This document shows positions 17,432 through 26,637 of a DNA stretch of 64,000 bases, piece after piece. Position 1 is the first letter of the stretch, and every line of letters starts with the position of its first letter. The notes under the pieces were generated by a model, which saw only the letters and a program-made list of their open reading frames with translations, had not been told where the DNA came from and did not search any database. Location of the stretch: positions 1 to 64,000 of the forward strand of contig JABWCD010000010.1 in the NCBI GenBank assembly GCA_013359265.1, in the 5' to 3' direction. The position numbers and the translations under genes were made by a program. The stretch is from Candidatus Hydrogenedentota bacterium. Its GTDB lineage: Bacteria > Hydrogenedentota > Hydrogenedentia > Hydrogenedentales > SLHB01.

Positions 17432-20266
17432 ATGGCAAGCGAAACGCTAACCCTCGCCCGATCGATGCGCCGATTCGCCGTGTCCCGGCGAAAACGAATT
17501 GCCGCGCTTTCCCTTGTGCGCGCGGCGGGCATCGCCCTTGTCTTTGGATTCGCGCTCGCCTACTTCGATGTGTTGATGCAGTTGAATGGAGACGCGCGGC
17601 TTGCGCTGGTTTGCGGCGCGGGCGTGCTCACACTTGCGGGCGCGGCGTTCACGTACTACCGCTACACGCGCGCAGCATCCGAGGCGCGGCTCGTTGCACG
17701 TCTCGTCGAGTTAGACGACCCGTCACTCCACAATGACCTGATCAACGCGCTCGAATTCGAACAGGTCCTTGCGGACGAAACGCCCGTGGCGGTGTCGCGT
17801 CCGCTTATGCAGCACGAAGTTGATATCGCGTCGGTCCGTTCGGCGAAGCTTGAACGCGTGAAAACGCTCACACCTCCGTCGCTTCGCAAGGAACTGTATT
17901 CCCTCCTCGGCGGTCTGCTCGTATCGGTGCTGCTCGTGCTGCTGTTTTCGGACGCGATCGCGGCGGTGCTTCCGCGTTACATCGATCCGTATGGGGATCA
18001 TCCGCCGTACAGTCCGACGCGGCTCACAGTGAATCCGGCCGGAATCACTGTTGACTACGGAGAGAATGTCACCATCAGCGCGACCGCGTCGGGTGTGACT
18101 CCCGAAGAAGTGACCTTGGTGCTTGAGGTCTCGAACGGCCAAACGGTTGCGGAGTTGCCGATGCTCCGCTCGTCGGAGGGCGATTACCGGCAGACGATCG
18201 AACGCGCGACACAGGATTTGACCTACCACGCCCGCATCGAGCGCGGGCGCAGCAAACGATATGCTCTCTCCATCGGAAAGACGCCGCGGATTGGCGCGGT
18301 GAACGTTTCCTACGCCCATCCTGCGTACACCAAACTGCCGCCGCAGACGCGGCAACTTGGCGCGGACGCGATCATTCGCGCCTATGAGGGAACTGACGTC
18401 GAATTGACTATCGCATCCAACCGACCGCTGCGTGGCGGGGCAATGCGGCTGGGTGATAGCGATGTAGAGATGACGCCGGGAGGCGACGCGCAAACCGCAA
18501 CCGGTAGTTTTACCGTTGGCACGCCTGTAATGCTGGAGGCGCGAATCACGGACGTCGAGAACAACGTCAGTAACGATATCCTCCGCGCACGGATTGAAGT
18601 CCTGCCCGACACCAAACCTCGCATCGCTATCGTTTCCCCCGGACGGCAGGCGTTCGCCATTCCCACGGCGGAGGTTCCTATAGAGATTGAAACACAGGAT
18701 GATCTTGGGGTCGCAAACATCACACTCTTCCGTGGACTGAACGGTTCGGGCGATCTATCGAAAACGCTTTTCGCCAGCGAAGGCGGAGAAACCCAGGTGA
18801 ACAGCGTCGAGGTATTGGACCTGCCCGATCTTGGCCTGCGTCCGGGTGACGTTATCGACTTCTACGCGACGGTGGCGGACACGTACCCAAAGGGCCCACA
18901 AACGGAAGCCACCCCGTCGCATCAAATCACGATCATTTCCGAGGAGCAATACCGTTCGTTCTTGCAGCAGGAGACGACAGCCGAAGGCCTTCGGGACCAG
19001 TACTACGAGGTCAACAAGCGCCTTGAGGATTTGATCGCGGCGCAGGAAGAGATTGAGGCCCAAACACAGGCCCTTCTGAATACATTGGAGTCGGGGGCGC
19101 AACTGGGTCCCGAAGACAAGCAGAAACTGCTTCGGCTTTCAGAACAACAACAGAAGTTGGCGCAAGAAACACAGGACGCCGCGAAATCGTTGCGAGACGA
19201 GGCTGCCTCGCCGTCGACGTTCGATATCGAAAAGGATTTCAAGAAATCGCTCGGGCAAATGGCAGAGCGGCTCGATCGCGCCCGCAATGCGATGGACAAA
19301 AGCGCGACACAACTGAATCAGGCCGCGGTGGGTTCCGAAGGTGGATTGTCGGAGGGCCTCGCCGGAGCGCAGAAAGACCAACAGACGGCGCTTGGCGAAC
19401 TCGGCCAGAATAAGCAACAGTTTGCCGAACAGATCGGCAAGCCGTTGGACGAAGTCGGCAAGATGTATAAATTGCTGGAGGACGTGGAGACCTTCAAGGC
19501 GATCTACGCGGCACAGGTCGATCTGGAAAGGCAGGCGCGGTCCTATCGCGATGTCAATGCACCGTCACTGGACCAGTTGGTTCGCCTTAAGGAACTGGGC
19601 CAGGCCCAGAACGAAATTCGAAATGCGACGATCGACCTGCGCAACAATTTCGAGAAGCACGCTGCCGAGATTGAACCCACTCTCCCAAATATTGCGCGCG
19701 ACGCGAGGGAAATCGCGGAAGGAATCGACGGACGGAACATCCCGACTGTGATGGAACAGGCAATGAATGGCCTAGCCTCGGGCGACGGGGCGAACGGCCA
19801 CCACGACGCGGAGGAAGCCGCACGGCTTATGGACCAAATGATCGAACGCGTTGCCGCCGCCTCGGGCGGAGGATCGGAGATGGCACAATCGTTGAGAATT
19901 ACGATGGGAATGAACCCGGGCGATACGATGTCTCAGATGCAGAACAGCGTGCGATCCGCCTTTCAGCCTGGCCAACAACCTGGTGCAGGCAGCGGCGGCA
20001 CGCAAACAAGCAACGCCTTCGACATGTTCGGGCCGCAAGGCAATCAGAAGAAGGCGGACAAGGAAAGCCGTATGTCGCGGCGCCGGATGCCGGCAAGCGC
20101 CGAAGAGGCGCGCGATGAATCCGAGTTTGCGGGCGCATTCGAGGAATTGGATACGGACGAGAGCCACGGTCCCATGATCGACGCTCCGGCCTCGCAACCC
20201 ATAACCGAAGAGTACCGCCCAATCATCGAGGCATATTTTCAACGATTGGCGGAAGAAAAATCATGA
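17432..20266 (+). CDS. DUF4175-like large coiled-coil membrane protein
   Basis: 944 residues. Three membrane helices lie at about 27-48, 57-76 and 153-172. A beta-rich extracytoplasmic region (about 185-500) has Ig-like repeats, and a long coiled-coil/Gln-rich segment (about 510-760) is full of LEDLIAAQEEIEAQ-type heptads. The C-terminus has Gly/Gln/Met-rich low complexity and ends EEYRPIIEAYFQRLAEEK. This layout matches the DUF4175-type proteins that accompany MoxR/DUF58/BatA/VWA genes; the assignment rests on layout and context rather than on one motif. Its stop overlaps the next start (ATGA). Confidence 0.7.
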   Translation: MASETLTLARSMRRFAVSRRKRIAALSLVRAAGIALVFGFALAYFDVLMQLNGDARLALVCGAGVLTLAGAAFTYYRYTRAASEARLVARLVELDDPSLHNDLINALEFEQVLADETPVAVSRPLMQHEVDIASVRSAKLERVKTLTPPSLRKELYSLLGGLLVSVLLVLLFSDAIAAVLPRYIDPYGDHPPYSPTRLTVNPAGITVDYGENVTISATASGVTPEEVTLVLEVSNGQTVAELPMLRSSEGDYRQTIERATQDLTYHARIERGRSKRYALSIGKTPRIGAVNVSYAHPAYTKLPPQTRQLGADAIIRAYEGTDVELTIASNRPLRGGAMRLGDSDVEMTPGGDAQTATGSFTVGTPVMLEARITDVENNVSNDILRARIEVLPDTKPRIAIVSPGRQAFAIPTAEVPIEIETQDDLGVANITLFRGLNGSGDLSKTLFASEGGETQVNSVEVLDLPDLGLRPGDVIDFYATVADTYPKGPQTEATPSHQITIISEEQYRSFLQQETTAEGLRDQYYEVNKRLEDLIAAQEEIEAQTQALLNTLESGAQLGPEDKQKLLRLSEQQQKLAQETQDAAKSLRDEAASPSTFDIEKDFKKSLGQMAERLDRARNAMDKSATQLNQAAVGSEGGLSEGLAGAQKDQQTALGELGQNKQQFAEQIGKPLDEVGKMYKLLEDVETFKAIYAAQVDLERQARSYRDVNAPSLDQLVRLKELGQAQNEIRNATIDLRNNFEKHAAEIEPTLPNIARDAREIAEGIDGRNIPTVMEQAMNGLASGDGANGHHDAEEAARLMDQMIERVAAASGGGSEMAQSLRITMGMNPGDTMSQMQNSVRSAFQPGQQPGAGSGGTQTSNAFDMFGPQGNQKKADKESRMSRRRMPASAEEARDESEFAGAFEELDTDESHGPMIDAPASQPITEEYRPIIEAYFQRLAEEKS

Positions 20267-20958
20267 CCTGCACGGGACGAACCATATGCGTGGCCCTTGC
20301 CACGTTGATGACGCTCACGGTTACTCCATCCACGTCGCGGGCGGGCGCAGCCAATCCGTCCGACAACGAAGCCCGCCTGGAACTGGTGCAGTGCGCGAAC
20401 TTGATCTACGCGGGGTCGAAAACTTCGCACTGTTTCAGCGACAAGTTCCTGCGCGAGCTTGGCGACATCTCGTTTATTGTTGCCGATCGTCAGTTTACGC
20501 CGGCGAAACTAAGCACCGAGGAAGTGTTCAATTTCCCGTTCGCGATTATGACCGGCGAGGGCGCGTTCTCCCTGTTCGAGGAGGAACGAAAACATCTCAA
20601 GTCCTATCTCGAGCGTGGAGGTTTTCTACTCGCCTCGGCGGGATGCTCTTCCCCGGATTGGGACCGGTCGTTCCGGCGCGAATTCAAGTTGCTGTTTCCC
20701 GATCAGGAACTCACGAAGATACAGATGGATCATCCCATCTTTCATCTCATCTACGACATCAAGCGCGTGAATCTCAAGAACGGTGGCACGACACTTCTCG
20801 AGGGACTTGAATTGGGCGGCAAGATAGTTTTGATCTACTCGTCCGAAGGTCTCAACGACGTTGCCAGCGTGCAGGGCTGCTGCTGCTGCGGTGGAAATGA
20901 AATCCGCAACGCCAAGGAAGTGAATACAAACATCATCGCGTATGCACTCACGCACTGA
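20263..20958 (+). CDS. DUF4159 exported protein
   Basis: 231 residues with a signal peptide (1-27, ending SRA-G). DUF4159 features are FLLASAGCSSPDWDRSFRRE, DHPIFHLIYDI and near the C-terminus a cluster of four Cys (GCCCCGG) followed by a conserved NTNIIAYALTH ending. The fold is GATase-like. The four consecutive Cys may bind metal or take part in redox chemistry with the thioredoxin-like protein two genes downstream (inference). Start is coupled by a 4-bp overlap to the DUF4175-like gene. Confidence 0.85.
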   Translation: MTCTGRTICVALATLMTLTVTPSTSRAGAANPSDNEARLELVQCANLIYAGSKTSHCFSDKFLRELGDISFIVADRQFTPAKLSTEEVFNFPFAIMTGEGAFSLFEEERKHLKSYLERGGFLLASAGCSSPDWDRSFRREFKLLFPDQELTKIQMDHPIFHLIYDIKRVNLKNGGTTLLEGLELGGKIVLIYSSEGLNDVASVQGCCCCGGNEIRNAKEVNTNIIAYALTH

Positions 20959-20980
20959 CGCGCGCGAACACAACGGGCCC

Positions 20981-21982
20981 ATGAAGAGAACAGTTGGCAT
21001 AGTGATCACCGTCCTGGCGTTCGCCGCCGCGCTCGCGGCAGCTTCGCTGTTCATGCCGTTCTTTCCTGCTGCGCCGGCATCGTCCGGCGGGCAGCCAAGA
21101 GCGGCGGCAACCCCACCCGACACCATTACCATTCTGTATACGTCCGACACGCGGGGCCACATGAATCCCTGCGATTGCACCGCGGGCGTCGCGGGAGGCC
21201 TTCCGCGACGGAAGTCGTTCATCGCTCAACGGCAGTCCGGTGACACGCTTATCGTGGATGCGGGAAACATCACCGCGGGAGGGCGGCCTTGGGAACTGTT
21301 GGAACTCGAACACATCCTGCGCGGGTACGAACACATTGGATACGACGCAATAAACATTGGCAAGCGCGAGGCCGGTTTGCCGGCCGTGGCGCTGGCCAAG
21401 TTGATGTCGACGTATCCAGCCCTCGTGTCGGCAAATGTGCTGGACGCGAGCGGCGAATTGATCTTCTCCCCGTTTCGGCTCGCCACGTTGACAAGTGGAT
21501 ACAAGGTGGCAATTATTGGAGTAACGGACAGCGATGTATCGCCCGAGGAACTTGGGGAAGGAGTCAAGGTTTCTTCCCCGGAAGAAGCGATTGCCAGAGT
21601 TCTCCCTCGTGCCACGGTCGAAGCCGACTTCATTGTCTTGCTTGCCTTCGTCGGCGAGCAAAAGCTGAAAGAACTCGCCGAGCGCTTTTTCGAGATCGAT
21701 GTGATCGTGGGAGGCGACGTGAAGCAGCCGTCCGGCAATGCCGTCGCAGCAAACAAATCTACGATTGTTTACATAACGGACAAGGGTAAGTCCGTCGGAG
21801 AACTGAACCTGCTGTATGTTGGCGGACAGTACATCGCCGAGAAGAACACGATTACGATGCTCATGGAAAACGTCCCCGACGATCCAGGCATTGCTGCCCT
21901 GGCCGCTGAATTGCATCGGAAGCTGGTTGAGAATAGTTATCCAACGAAGAAGGACGACGAAGATGGACTCTCAGCCCTCTGA
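20981..21982 (+). CDS. Exported metallophosphatase/5'-nucleotidase-fold protein lacking metal ligands
   Basis: 333 residues. The ATG at 20981 (MKRTVGIVITVL) gives a signal-anchor; an upstream ATG at 20942 overlaps the previous gene and is less likely. The fold resembles the calcineurin-like UshA-type group: ILYTSDTRGHMNPCDC, then ALVSANV, VAIIGVTDSDV and VIVGGDVK. The normal metal motifs are altered: D-x-H reads DTR, GNHE reads IGKRE, and GGHTH reads GGDVK. A Cys-x-Cys (PCDC) sits near the start. It is probably a binding or structural protein rather than a hydrolase. The last 20 bp overlap the thioredoxin-like gene. Confidence 0.65.
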   Translation: MKRTVGIVITVLAFAAALAAASLFMPFFPAAPASSGGQPRAAATPPDTITILYTSDTRGHMNPCDCTAGVAGGLPRRKSFIAQRQSGDTLIVDAGNITAGGRPWELLELEHILRGYEHIGYDAINIGKREAGLPAVALAKLMSTYPALVSANVLDASGELIFSPFRLATLTSGYKVAIIGVTDSDVSPEELGEGVKVSSPEEAIARVLPRATVEADFIVLLAFVGEQKLKELAERFFEIDVIVGGDVKQPSGNAVAANKSTIVYITDKGKSVGELNLLYVGGQYIAEKNTITMLMENVPDDPGIAALAAELHRKLVENSYPTKKDDEDGLSAL

Positions 21983-22820
21983 TGCGAGACAAGAGCGGGC
22001 GGCGGTCCCGCCGATAACCACTGCGAGGTCACGAGCCTCACGCTGTGGTGCGTGTGCAATTGCCTTGTTTGTCGCCGCTTTTGCGCCTGCAGGGCTCGCG
22101 CAGACTATCCCTTGGTCGTCCGACTACGTAGCGTCCATTGAAAAAGCGGGTACCGGCGGCAAGCCGGTGCTTATCGATTTCACGGCAGTATGGTGCGGCT
22201 GGTGCAAGCGTCTCGATGAAGAAGTGTATGCCGACGCGTCAGCCGTCAACGCGCTGAAAGACTTCGTTTGTCTCAAGATCGATGTGAATGAACAGAAGAA
22301 CCTTGCGCTCGCATACAATGTTCAGTCCATGCCGCGCACAATTGTGCTAAACGTACACGGCGAAATCGTTGGCGACCTCACCGGATACGTGCCGCTTGGG
22401 ACGTTTCTGGAATTCATCGAGGGACTCAAGGACGACTTGACCCGTAAGACCGGGGGGACCATGAAACCGGACGTGCGTGTGCCGGTCACACCGCTGGAAA
22501 AGGCGCAACCTGCAATTATGCCCGATACTCCTGTAGACGAAATGCTTCAATTGCTCGGCGATCGCGATCCGAAAGTCCGCGCCGAAGCGATAAAGGTGAT
22601 AGACGAAAAGCCCGAGCGACTCCAAATTTTGGTGTCCGCACTGGCAAGTGACGCGCTCGGTACGCGGATTACGGCATACGAAACGATCCGAAAATTTGGT
22701 GGTTCTGAACTGAAGTTTGATCCCTGGGCGCCAAAGGCCGAGCGAGTTGAGGCGCTAACTGCGTGGCAACGATGGGCCGAGCAAGCCACGGAAGACCGGG
22801 CGGAGGAAGTAGCCCCGTAA
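21963..22820 (+). CDS. Exported thioredoxin-like protein with C-terminal HEAT-like helices
   Basis: 285 residues from ATG 21963, with AAGGACGACGAAG upstream inside the previous gene. A signal sequence of about 47 residues ends GLAQ. The thioredoxin domain holds the redox pair Cys78-Gly-Trp-Cys81 and the cis-Pro loop VQSMPRTIVL. After about 190 there is a helical HEAT-like stretch (LGDRDPKVRAEAIKVIDE). It is the last gene of the MoxR operon. It could reduce the Cys cluster of DUF4159 or the CxC of the phosphatase-like protein (inference). Confidence 0.8.
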   Translation: MDSQPSDARQERAAVPPITTARSRASRCGACAIALFVAAFAPAGLAQTIPWSSDYVASIEKAGTGGKPVLIDFTAVWCGWCKRLDEEVYADASAVNALKDFVCLKIDVNEQKNLALAYNVQSMPRTIVLNVHGEIVGDLTGYVPLGTFLEFIEGLKDDLTRKTGGTMKPDVRVPVTPLEKAQPAIMPDTPVDEMLQLLGDRDPKVRAEAIKVIDEKPERLQILVSALASDALGTRITAYETIRKFGGSELKFDPWAPKAERVEALTAWQRWAEQATEDRAEEVAP

Positions 22821-22910
22821 CACATGTCTCCCATCGCTTGAATCGCTACGTCCAGGTCCATACAGTTCCGCATGCAGGTTTCACACTGAACACTGGGAGC
22901 AATCAATCCA

Positions 22911-24194
22911 ATGTCAAACCACGAGTCGAACGAATTGCATGCTCAACCGGAATTGGAGAATGTCTCCCGGCGCGAGTTCCTCGCTCAAAGCGGCGTAAGC
23001 ATCTCCGCCGCGGCGCTTGCATCCCAATACGCTTTTGCCGTTGACACCGCACCGAGGAAAGTTCGTATCGGCGTTGTCGGTGGCGGATTTGGCTGTTCGT
23101 TTCAATGGCACGAACATCCCGACTGTGAAGTTGTCGCGGTCAGCGATCTCCGCGAAGATCGGCGTAAGCGCCTGACGGAAACCTACAAATGTGCGACGAC
23201 GTACGACTCGCTCGAAGAGTTGGTCAAGGCGCCAAATATCGACGCGGTCGCGATCTTCACGGATGGCCCGTTGCATGTGCAGCATGTTGTCGAATCTATG
23301 TCCCACGGAAAACACTGCATCTCCGCCGTTCCGGCGGCGTTCGGCACCATGGAGCAGGCGCACGCCTTGAGCGATACGGTGAAGCAATATGGTCTGACCT
23401 ACATGATGGCGGAGACCGGGTATTACCAGCAGGCGACGATCAGCGCGCGCAAATTCCACGCGGATGGAAAGTTTGGCGACCTGTATTACTGCGAGTCCGA
23501 GTATCAACATCCTGGTTTGGAGGTGCTTTACACGGAAAACGGTAAGCGCACCTGGCGGCACGGCATGGCGCCGATGCACTACCCAACGCACACGACCGCG
23601 CATATCATCGGCGTTACGGGCGAGCGCCTTGCGAAGGTCACGTGCATCGGCTGGGGGGATGACGATCCAATCCTCAAGGACAATGCCTACAACAACCCGT
23701 TTTGGAATGGCTCGGCCATGTTCACCACAGACCGCGGGCACGCGTTCCGCATGAACGTGTGGTGGCGGGGCGCGCACCGCGGCTGCGAGCGCGCACAGTG
23801 GATAGGGACCAAAATGAGCTTTTACATGGAAGGGCCGACAACCGCGCCCTCGTGTATCGTCCGTTGGGGAAAACAGACGGAAAAAGACGACGCGGGGTTC
23901 GAGCGTACGCTTCCCGAATACGAAGAGTACAAGACGCCGAACTATTGGGCGACAGATATGTTGCCCGAACCGTTGCGGCACGATTCAGGCCATCAGGGAT
24001 CGCACACGTTTCTCACGCACGAGTTCGTCGATGCGCTAGCGCATGATCGCTTGCCCGCTGTCAACGTGTACGAGGCGCTTGCCTACACCGTGCCCGGAAT
24101 TATTGCGCACGAATCCGCCCTCAAGGGCGGCGAATCGATGGCAATTCCCAACTTCGATCCCGACGGGTATAAATGGCCCGGAGCAACATCCTGA
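22911..24194 (+). CDS. Tat-exported Gfo/Idh/MocA-family oxidoreductase
   Basis: 427 residues. The twin-arginine signal SRREFLAQSG (19-28) is followed by SAAALASQYAFA, then a Rossmann domain with GVVGGGFGC (about 54-62) and the C-terminal alpha/beta domain. The usual EKP catalytic motif is replaced by SAVPAAFG at that position. Tat export implies folding with NAD(P) in the cytoplasm before transport. Related proteins are abundant in PVC bacteria and act on sugars or inositols; the substrate is unknown. GGGAG precedes the ATG. It stands 90 bp after the MoxR operon and is probably separate. Confidence 0.85.
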   Translation: MSNHESNELHAQPELENVSRREFLAQSGVSISAAALASQYAFAVDTAPRKVRIGVVGGGFGCSFQWHEHPDCEVVAVSDLREDRRKRLTETYKCATTYDSLEELVKAPNIDAVAIFTDGPLHVQHVVESMSHGKHCISAVPAAFGTMEQAHALSDTVKQYGLTYMMAETGYYQQATISARKFHADGKFGDLYYCESEYQHPGLEVLYTENGKRTWRHGMAPMHYPTHTTAHIIGVTGERLAKVTCIGWGDDDPILKDNAYNNPFWNGSAMFTTDRGHAFRMNVWWRGAHRGCERAQWIGTKMSFYMEGPTTAPSCIVRWGKQTEKDDAGFERTLPEYEEYKTPNYWATDMLPEPLRHDSGHQGSHTFLTHEFVDALAHDRLPAVNVYEALAYTVPGIIAHESALKGGESMAIPNFDPDGYKWPGATS

Positions 24195-24204
24195 CGCCGC
24201 TTCA

Positions 24205-25116
24205 TTACCGCCCGATCGTTGAATTGTTTTGTTCGCTTAAGTCTGCTGCATCTTTTTCGATAGTGGCGATCGCACGAAACACGTCGTCAATATCTGGCCA
24301 CTGTCCGTCTCCGGACACTACCGCAACGTTCTCCCCGCGCGGCGCCCAGACGCGTGGATCGGTCGGGCCAAATATAGCAACCGTCCCGCAGCCGCACGCA
24401 GCCGCGAGATGGGTGACGCCGCTGTCGTTCCCGATATAGGTGCGCGTACCGGTCAGATGCCGGGCCAACGTCACGATACTCGGGACTTTCAGTACGCTTG
24501 CCCTGTCCGGTGTTGTGAGTCGTTCATCGGCGGGCCCGCATATCCATTCGACGTTACGGCCCCGCTCCTGCATGGCGCGGTCGACGTTCGAGAATCGTTC
24601 AATCGGCCAGTTCTTGCGCGCGGCCCCGCTGCCGGGATGGATCAATACATCGTGTTGTTGATCGCCGGACTCGATGGGTAGCAGCAGCGGTGGCAAGCTT
24701 TCGTATCCCAGACATTCCGAATAGTAGTCGCTTGCGTGGCGGTTCCAGCCCGCACCGGGCGGTAATCCGGGAAACGCGAGCACGTCGCGCACGCCAGCCT
24801 GCTCGAACGCGGATTGAATTGTGCCGTCGTCTTTCATCCACACGATCGCACGATCGAACCGGCCGGCAAACGACTCGAAAGGCGCAGATGTCCGGTTGAA
24901 AACGCTTGCAAAGTCGAAGTCGTCCAACAAATGGGCCGTTCTCGCGATGCCGGAAACGACGGCGAGGTTGAGGCGGTCGCGATCCAGTCCTGCCAGTTCG
25001 ACCGGACCGTCCTCTGCCAGACGCTTCAGACACGGGCAGAAGAGCAGAAAGTCGCCTATGCCCCCCGTGTGAATGACAAGCGTGCGTACCTCTCGACGTG
25101 ATCGATAGGCTTTCAT
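24205..25116 (-). CDS. GT9-family (heptosyltransferase-like) glycosyltransferase
   Basis: 303 residues from ATG 25116, which overlaps the stop of the preceding GT-C gene (ATGA). Motifs of the ADP-heptose:LPS heptosyltransferase family are present: N-terminal IHTGGIGDFLLF, LIHPGSGAARKNWP, and the donor-binding GNDSGVTHLAAACG followed by IFGPTDP. It transfers a sugar to LPS core or a similar surface glycan on the cytoplasmic side. The protein is slightly shorter than typical WaaF/WaaC. It ends 10 bp from the convergent oxidoreductase gene. Confidence 0.85.
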   Translation of the reverse strand: MKAYRSRREVRTLVIHTGGIGDFLLFCPCLKRLAEDGPVELAGLDRDRLNLAVVSGIARTAHLLDDFDFASVFNRTSAPFESFAGRFDRAIVWMKDDGTIQSAFEQAGVRDVLAFPGLPPGAGWNRHASDYYSECLGYESLPPLLLPIESGDQQHDVLIHPGSGAARKNWPIERFSNVDRAMQERGRNVEWICGPADERLTTPDRASVLKVPSIVTLARHLTGTRTYIGNDSGVTHLAAACGCGTVAIFGPTDPRVWAPRGENVAVVSGDGQWPDIDDVFRAIATIEKDAADLSEQNNSTIGR

Positions 25117-26591
25117 GGCGCCAAAGAGCCGCCTACTACTTCGTAAATTACGATGCGTGCGTCGGGATAGGGTGACAAGTCGGACTTCAACAAACGCAAC
25201 CACCGCGGCGCATTTTCGGGATCGAGCAGCGGTGTCAGGGCGGGAATCATCTGCGTCGAGTAGCGCTCGTCAACCACGACATACCGCATGTCGGCGTCGG
25301 CGACGCGCGCCCGGATGTCTTCGATCGAGTCCTCCGGCGCGGGCCCGCTGGTGGGCATGTGCGCGTAGTACCCTACTTGCGGCTTGCGCGACAGGATGAG
25401 GCCCGGCTCGAGGTTCGATGCCATCCACCTTCCCGCAAACTTGTATTCGAGCGGTTTGTACGACTTCTTGCCCAGCATCGACGGGACCACATTGGGCCAG
25501 ATTCCCGCGACCATCATCACAGTGATGACGGTCACGGGGCCATGTTGCAGCCAGCGGTACTGCGGAGACGTGCTTGCCGCACGAGACAGCAATGCGGCGC
25601 CGCGCGCTGACCACATCGCGATAACGATAACGGTCGCCATCACGTACCGCGGTTCGGGATAGGTGCTCAAGGCCGCCGCAACGAATTGTGTTACGGCGGC
25701 AAGTACGACGGCCAACTCGGCCCGCCGGTCTCGTTCATGGCCGCGCCAGCCCACACCCCCCGCGATCGCCAAGACACCGAGCACCGGACCAACCATGACA
25801 GGAATGGTTCTCATGCCAAGGTGTGCGGCGGTACGAACTGTCTCTTCACCGCGAGAGATGAATGAGTATTCGACAGACGATGTCGAGAAGCGCGGAGCGA
25901 TGCCGGCGTGAACCGACATCGAATGCATGAGCCACATGTGGGCGGGAATCGCAACAACCAACGCGATGACGCTCGGAGCGAGCCGCCGTACCGCCGTGCG
26001 CCGGTCTTTCGCTGTGCTCGCGACACCTGCAATTATCGCACAGACGAGAAGCACTCCTTCGGGGCGCGCCAGGTAGAGCGCAAACAGTGTAAGTGGAAGC
26101 AGAACGGTATACGCACGGCCGGCGCGAACGGCCCCAAGTCCGATGGCGAGTCCGCCGAACCACAGCGTTGTATAAAGCGCCTCCGGCGCGACACGGCACG
26201 AGTAATCGATCAACCACGGCCAGAGGACGACGAGCAATGCAGATATCCGCGCGGCCGCGCGGCCGTGGAGCGTGTACGACAACGCAACGACGGGCCAGAC
26301 AAGCATGGTTCCCGCGGCGAGCGAAACAACGAGCGCGGCCGTTTCTACATCGGTGAATACCTGCGCGGCAAGCGCCGCCAACGCCGGGTAGAGCAAGGGA
26401 ATCCGCGGATATACCTCCGCGAAACGGCCGTCCGCGATGCGTTCGGCAGCTTCTAAATAAAGAATTGAATCGGCCGAATCGATGACATGCGGCGTGATCG
26501 AGAAGAAGGCGATCCGCGCGACGAACGCAGCGGCCACCCACAAGCCGATTTCGCGCGCCGAAGAGCCGATGCCTGTTGAAGTCGTTTCCAC
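25113..26591 (-). CDS. GT-C/PMT-like membrane glycosyltransferase (GT39/ArnT type)
   Basis: 492 residues with about 10-11 hydrophobic segments. An early loop contains DSADSILYLEAAERIADG, the acidic first periplasmic loop characteristic of GT-C enzymes that use polyprenyl-phosphate sugars. Then come YPALAALAAQVF and AARISALLVVLWPW. The last 110 residues are a soluble domain. It probably transfers a sugar from a lipid carrier on the periplasmic face. A dolichol-phosphate-mannose-synthase-like GT2 (30978-31694) in the same region could supply the donor (inference). It lies upstream of GT9 in one leftward operon. Confidence 0.75.
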   Translation of the reverse strand: METTSTGIGSSAREIGLWVAAAFVARIAFFSITPHVIDSADSILYLEAAERIADGRFAEVYPRIPLLYPALAALAAQVFTDVETAALVVSLAAGTMLVWPVVALSYTLHGRAAARISALLVVLWPWLIDYSCRVAPEALYTTLWFGGLAIGLGAVRAGRAYTVLLPLTLFALYLARPEGVLLVCAIIAGVASTAKDRRTAVRRLAPSVIALVVAIPAHMWLMHSMSVHAGIAPRFSTSSVEYSFISRGEETVRTAAHLGMRTIPVMVGPVLGVLAIAGGVGWRGHERDRRAELAVVLAAVTQFVAAALSTYPEPRYVMATVIVIAMWSARGAALLSRAASTSPQYRWLQHGPVTVITVMMVAGIWPNVVPSMLGKKSYKPLEYKFAGRWMASNLEPGLILSRKPQVGYYAHMPTSGPAPEDSIEDIRARVADADMRYVVVDERYSTQMIPALTPLLDPENAPRWLRLLKSDLSPYPDARIVIYEVVGGSLAP

Positions 26592-26637
26592 GAAGCAGAT
26601 GCTACGGTCAGCGGCCGCGGCATGTAAAGATGCCGGC

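Noticed and set aside
22914-23981. 355-codon open frame on the minus strand
   Set aside because: Antisense to the Tat-exported oxidoreductase; no ribosome site or motif.
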